Source: Desulfobacteraceae bacterium
GTDB lineage: Bacteria > Desulfobacterota > Desulfobacteria > Desulfobacterales > Desulfosalsimonadaceae
Direction of reading: 5' to 3'
Length of the DNA stretch: 6,880 nt
Assembly: GCA_007131845.1 (NCBI GenBank)
Contig: SLPT01000115.1
Coordinates: 1-6,880, forward strand
The position numbers and the translations under genes are program-made. Within the stretch, counting starts at the first letter, position 1, and each line of letters begins with the position of its first letter. The notes under the pieces were generated by a model, which had not been told where the DNA came from, ran no database searches, and worked only from the letters and a program-made list of their open reading frames with translations. Positions 4,607 to 6,880 of the stretch are shown here, in pieces.

Positions 4607-6700
4607 ATGACCAAAAGCAAACCGTATCCGAGCCAATCCGCCACATCCGGCAAACCAGACAATGCCGCCCCCGGTGCATTGCTCTATCTTCCGTTCAGGA
4701 GACTACCGAATGCCCCGGAAGAAATGATCGCCCGCCTCGCGGAGGCCGCAGGGCTTCAGGCCGGGGACATGCGCTACAAGATTGTCGGTCGGGGCGTAAA
4801 TCATTTTACCCCCCCGCTTCCGCCCCAGAGACAGAAACTGCTTGCCGATGAAATGAACGAACTGGGCATTCCGGCGGTCATTGTCGAAAAAAGCCGGCTC
4901 AAGAGGAAGCATAAGCTGCCATTGGCCAAAAAGGTTGAAATCACCGATGAAGCAATCCGGTTTTTCGACCGAAACAATCACCCGGTACTTACCATCGACA
5001 AGACGGTCGACCTGCTTGTCATCATTGCCGATCTTACCGGAAAACGGCGAAAAAAAATAATGTTCGGGCCGGACCTGGAAGACGGCGCTTCCGGAAAGGA
5101 AGCGGGATCGTCTTTTGAAAAAGAATTGCAGCGGATCTCCGTCGGAAAGCCCGCAGCCGTGTTTTGGCGGGTGAATTCCGATTCCTCCGATTCGGGGGCG
5201 GGCGTGCTCCTCGAACCGGGCGCATTTCATTACCCTAGCATGGAAGCATTCATGCAGATGAGCGCTGCAGGAAACTTCCGGGCACTGGTTCAGAAGGCGA
5301 TTAAGCGCGCCCGAACCTGTATTGCCGATCATGGATTTTCCACCACCACGCTTTCCCGGATCACATGCGGACCGGGAAGTCCGAAGCGGGAGGTGCTGGC
5401 CTGCCTCGGACGCTATACCCAGTACATGATCACATCATCCGAGGCCGACCTGGTCCGTCCCGACGGGCCAACCGCGGCCGGTTCCGCCTATCAGCCCCAG
5501 GGGGTGGGGCAGGCCCGCAGCCGGTTTTTCCCGGCGGCGGAAATTCTCCCCGGGGCGGTAAAAGCGACCGATACAATCCCGCCGCATGAAACGACCGGTA
5601 TGAAAGGCGCACAAACATCGGACAGCGATACACCGGATGACGCTGACAAAACCCCGCCAAAACCCAAACCGCCGCCGCCCATACACCACGGATTCTGGAT
5701 CTCCCGATTGTTTTCCACCCCGTGGGAAATACTCTATGCTCTTTTGTTTTTTGCAGGACCCGTTTTCTCCGTACTGCTGCAGACTGGCGAACCCGCACAC
5801 CCGGGAATTTGGGAAACTGCAACCGGCATAGCCCTTGTATGCGCGGGAATCATCCTGTTCCCCTACGGACTGGTCAACCTGAAGTACAAGCGGATGGTGG
5901 AAAACACCCCCACCTCGAAGGTCCGCTCCATGGCCATGGGCCTTGTGGAGGTAGAAGGACAGGCGCGCCAGTATTACGATCTGAAAGCCACCTACAGCCG
6001 GACCCGATGCATCTATTTCCGGTGCCGGTTCTACCGTAAAAAACGCGTATACGTGGCCAGTCGATGGGCTTTCCTCCAGACCGGGGGGAGCCACTCCGAG
6101 CAGTGGCGGCTGGAACGGGAGACCGCCTCCGGCCGCCTCCCGTTTTTCCTGGAAGACAAAACAGGCCGCGTCCTGGTCCGCCCGAAGGGGGCGATATTTC
6201 TTGTTTCCAGGGCCAGCCAGCAGTTTTCCGGCGCAATGGGCATGAATGCGGAACTCCTGCTAAGAGACGACCGAACGCGAATCCGGGAGGATCTCATCCC
6301 TGAAGGCGCCCGCGTGTATGTTCTTGGCAAGGCACGACCGGAGAAAACCGAAGACACCGTTTCCGAAAGAATCCGGAAGGAACTGCGGAAACTGAAACAA
6401 AACAAGACAAGACTGATGGCATACGACCAAAACGAAAACGGCCGCGTGGACATGGATGAGTGGGAAACGGCCCGCCGCGACGTGGAAAACCGGGTGTATG
6501 CCGAAATGCTGGCAGAAGGCGGCCCGACTGAGCGGACGGTCATCGGCAAGCCGCCTTACGGAATGCTCCCCTTCATCATTGCCGACTCGGAAAAAGCCAT
6601 CATCGGCAAACTCGCAATACGCGTGTGGCTGTTTACGGCAGGAGGGCTTCTTTTGTTTGCCGCCGGCGTCCAGGTGCTGACGTCGCGTTTTGTACTGTAG
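4607..6700 (+). CDS. GIDE/BAM-domain membrane protein with EF-hand loop
   Basis: This 697-residue protein is predicted to be membrane-bound. Residues 25-95 form a small alpha/beta region beginning ALLYLPFRRLP. Residues 105-275 look like a beta-rich soluble domain that I do not recognise. Residues 281-363 are a low-complexity linker ending in PPKPKPPPP. TM1 is about 373-392 and TM2 about 404-424. A GIDE-type (BAM) domain follows at about 427-575, with the diagnostic TPTSKVRSMAMGLVEVEG (434-451). In human MUL1/MAPL this domain lies beside a C-terminal RING ubiquitin ligase; here there is no RING or cysteine cluster, so ligase activity is not expected. DQNENGRVDMDE (607-618) is a full 12-residue EF-hand loop with acidic or Asn ligands at 1, 3, 5, 9 and Glu at 12. 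TM3 is about 668-688. The start at 4607 is 4 bp after the STAS stop and has no Shine-Dalgarno, which suggests translational coupling. An in-frame ATG at 4562 overlaps the STAS gene and is less likely. The function is unknown. Confidence 0.85.
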   Translation: MTKSKPYPSQSATSGKPDNAAPGALLYLPFRRLPNAPEEMIARLAEAAGLQAGDMRYKIVGRGVNHFTPPLPPQRQKLLADEMNELGIPAVIVEKSRLKRKHKLPLAKKVEITDEAIRFFDRNNHPVLTIDKTVDLLVIIADLTGKRRKKIMFGPDLEDGASGKEAGSSFEKELQRISVGKPAAVFWRVNSDSSDSGAGVLLEPGAFHYPSMEAFMQMSAAGNFRALVQKAIKRARTCIADHGFSTTTLSRITCGPGSPKREVLACLGRYTQYMITSSEADLVRPDGPTAAGSAYQPQGVGQARSRFFPAAEILPGAVKATDTIPPHETTGMKGAQTSDSDTPDDADKTPPKPKPPPPIHHGFWISRLFSTPWEILYALLFFAGPVFSVLLQTGEPAHPGIWETATGIALVCAGIILFPYGLVNLKYKRMVENTPTSKVRSMAMGLVEVEGQARQYYDLKATYSRTRCIYFRCRFYRKKRVYVASRWAFLQTGGSHSEQWRLERETASGRLPFFLEDKTGRVLVRPKGAIFLVSRASQQFSGAMGMNAELLLRDDRTRIREDLIPEGARVYVLGKARPEKTEDTVSERIRKELRKLKQNKTRLMAYDQNENGRVDMDEWETARRDVENRVYAEMLAEGGPTERTVIGKPPYGMLPFIIADSEKAIIGKLAIRVWLFTAGGLLLFAAGVQVLTSRFVL
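6425..6460 (+). other. EF-hand calcium-binding loop (residues 607-618 of the GIDE-like protein)
   Basis: The 12 codons give D1, N3, N5, G6, V8, D9 and E12, the canonical Ca2+ coordination pattern including the invariant Gly and bidentate Glu. A helix-like segment precedes it (SERIRKELRKLKQNKTRLMA) and another follows (WETARRDVENRVYAEMLA). It is a single loop with no second EF-hand nearby. Bacterial single EF-hand or dockerin-like loops can bind Ca2+ alone or by dimerising. Confidence 0.75.
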
Positions 6701-6733
6701 TGGCTGAACCAAAACCGGGGAAGTCATCAAACT

Positions 6734-6753
6734 TGATGCACTCGTAAAAAGTC
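6734..6753. repeat. Terminal inverted repeat, right copy
   Basis: TGATGCACTCGTAAAAAGTC is the reverse complement of 91-110 with one mismatch. The two copies bracket the five genes in inverted orientation at a distance of about 6.6 kb. Immediately upstream, CATCAA-AC-TTGATG (6726-6739) gives a short palindrome that shares its right half with this repeat. Confidence 0.6.
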
Positions 6754-6764
6754 GCGATCCGACG

Positions 6765-6880
6765 GCTTTGTAAAAAGTTCAAGATCAAGGCTTGCGCGAT
6801 TTCGAAGAATGCAGAGTACTTGGCGTACGTGAAATTCTGAGAAATCGCGCGTAACGCAGATATTGGACTTTTTACGAAGC
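6765..6880. repeat. MITE/REP-like palindromic element, running off the window
   Basis: The left arm GCTTTGTAAAAAGT (6765-6778) pairs with ACTTTTTACGAAGC (6867-6880) with one mismatch. Farther in, GCGCGATTTC (6794-6803) pairs perfectly with GAAATCGCGC (6841-6850), AGAAT (6806-6810) with ATTCT (6834-6838), and GTAC (6817-6820) with GTAC (6826-6829). The whole is a long imperfect palindrome of at least 116 bp with no coding capacity. It lies 3' of the GIDE-like gene and may also act as a transcript-end structure. It resembles nested intergenic repeats I recall from Desulfobacterota genomes, a recollection that was not checked. Confidence 0.7.

Noticed and set aside
4607..6700. Annotation of the GIDE protein as an active E3 ubiquitin ligase
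   Set aside because: No RING or U-box and no clustered Cys/His residues are present; only the GIDE/BAM region is shared with the eukaryotic ligase.
6726..6739. CATCAA-AC-TTGATG as an FNR-type operator
   Set aside because: The half-sites are in the opposite order to TTGAT-N4-ATCAA and the right half belongs to the dispersed repeat.

Overview
The window is 6.9 kb of GC-moderate bacterial DNA with five protein-coding genes, separated by short control regions and small non-coding repeats. The organism is probably a Desulfobacterota (former Deltaproteobacteria) member, perhaps Desulfobacterales. The reasons are the palindromic repeats with GTAAAAAGTC / GACTTTTTAC arms at both window ends, the heptanucleotide tract of CTCTGTC type, and the flavour of the Crp/Fnr regulator. 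I recognise these repeat styles from memory and could not search for them.

Layout. Positions 1-139 hold a sigma-70-like promoter and a remnant of the terminal repeat. Next come a Crp/Fnr-family regulator (140-838, +) and a family-16-type SAM methyltransferase (964-1632, +), which has a possible promoter of its own. The methyltransferase converges on ftsH (1732-3822, -). A 165-bp tract of degenerate 7-bp repeats lies at this junction and supplies the last ~36 codons of ftsH. A 426-bp divergent control region (3823-4248) separates ftsH from a two-gene + strand unit: a STAS-domain anti-sigma-factor antagonist (4249-4602) and, 4 bp later, a 697-residue membrane protein (4607-6700). The membrane protein carries a GIDE/BAM-like domain related to that of eukaryotic MUL1/MAPL, plus a canonical EF-hand loop. 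Positions 6701-6880 hold a MITE-like palindromic repeat that runs off the window.

How the genes might work together. FtsH is the membrane AAA+ zinc protease. The STAS protein is a small phosphorylatable switch, normally paired with an RsbW/SpoIIAB-type kinase that is not present here. The GIDE-like protein has three predicted membrane segments and a likely Ca2+-binding loop. The STAS-GIDE pair looks like one transcription and translation unit. Together with divergent ftsH it could be a membrane-stress module, but this is inference from adjacency only. The Crp/Fnr regulator and methyltransferase may form a separate small unit. No tRNA, rRNA, CRISPR array or transposase was found.
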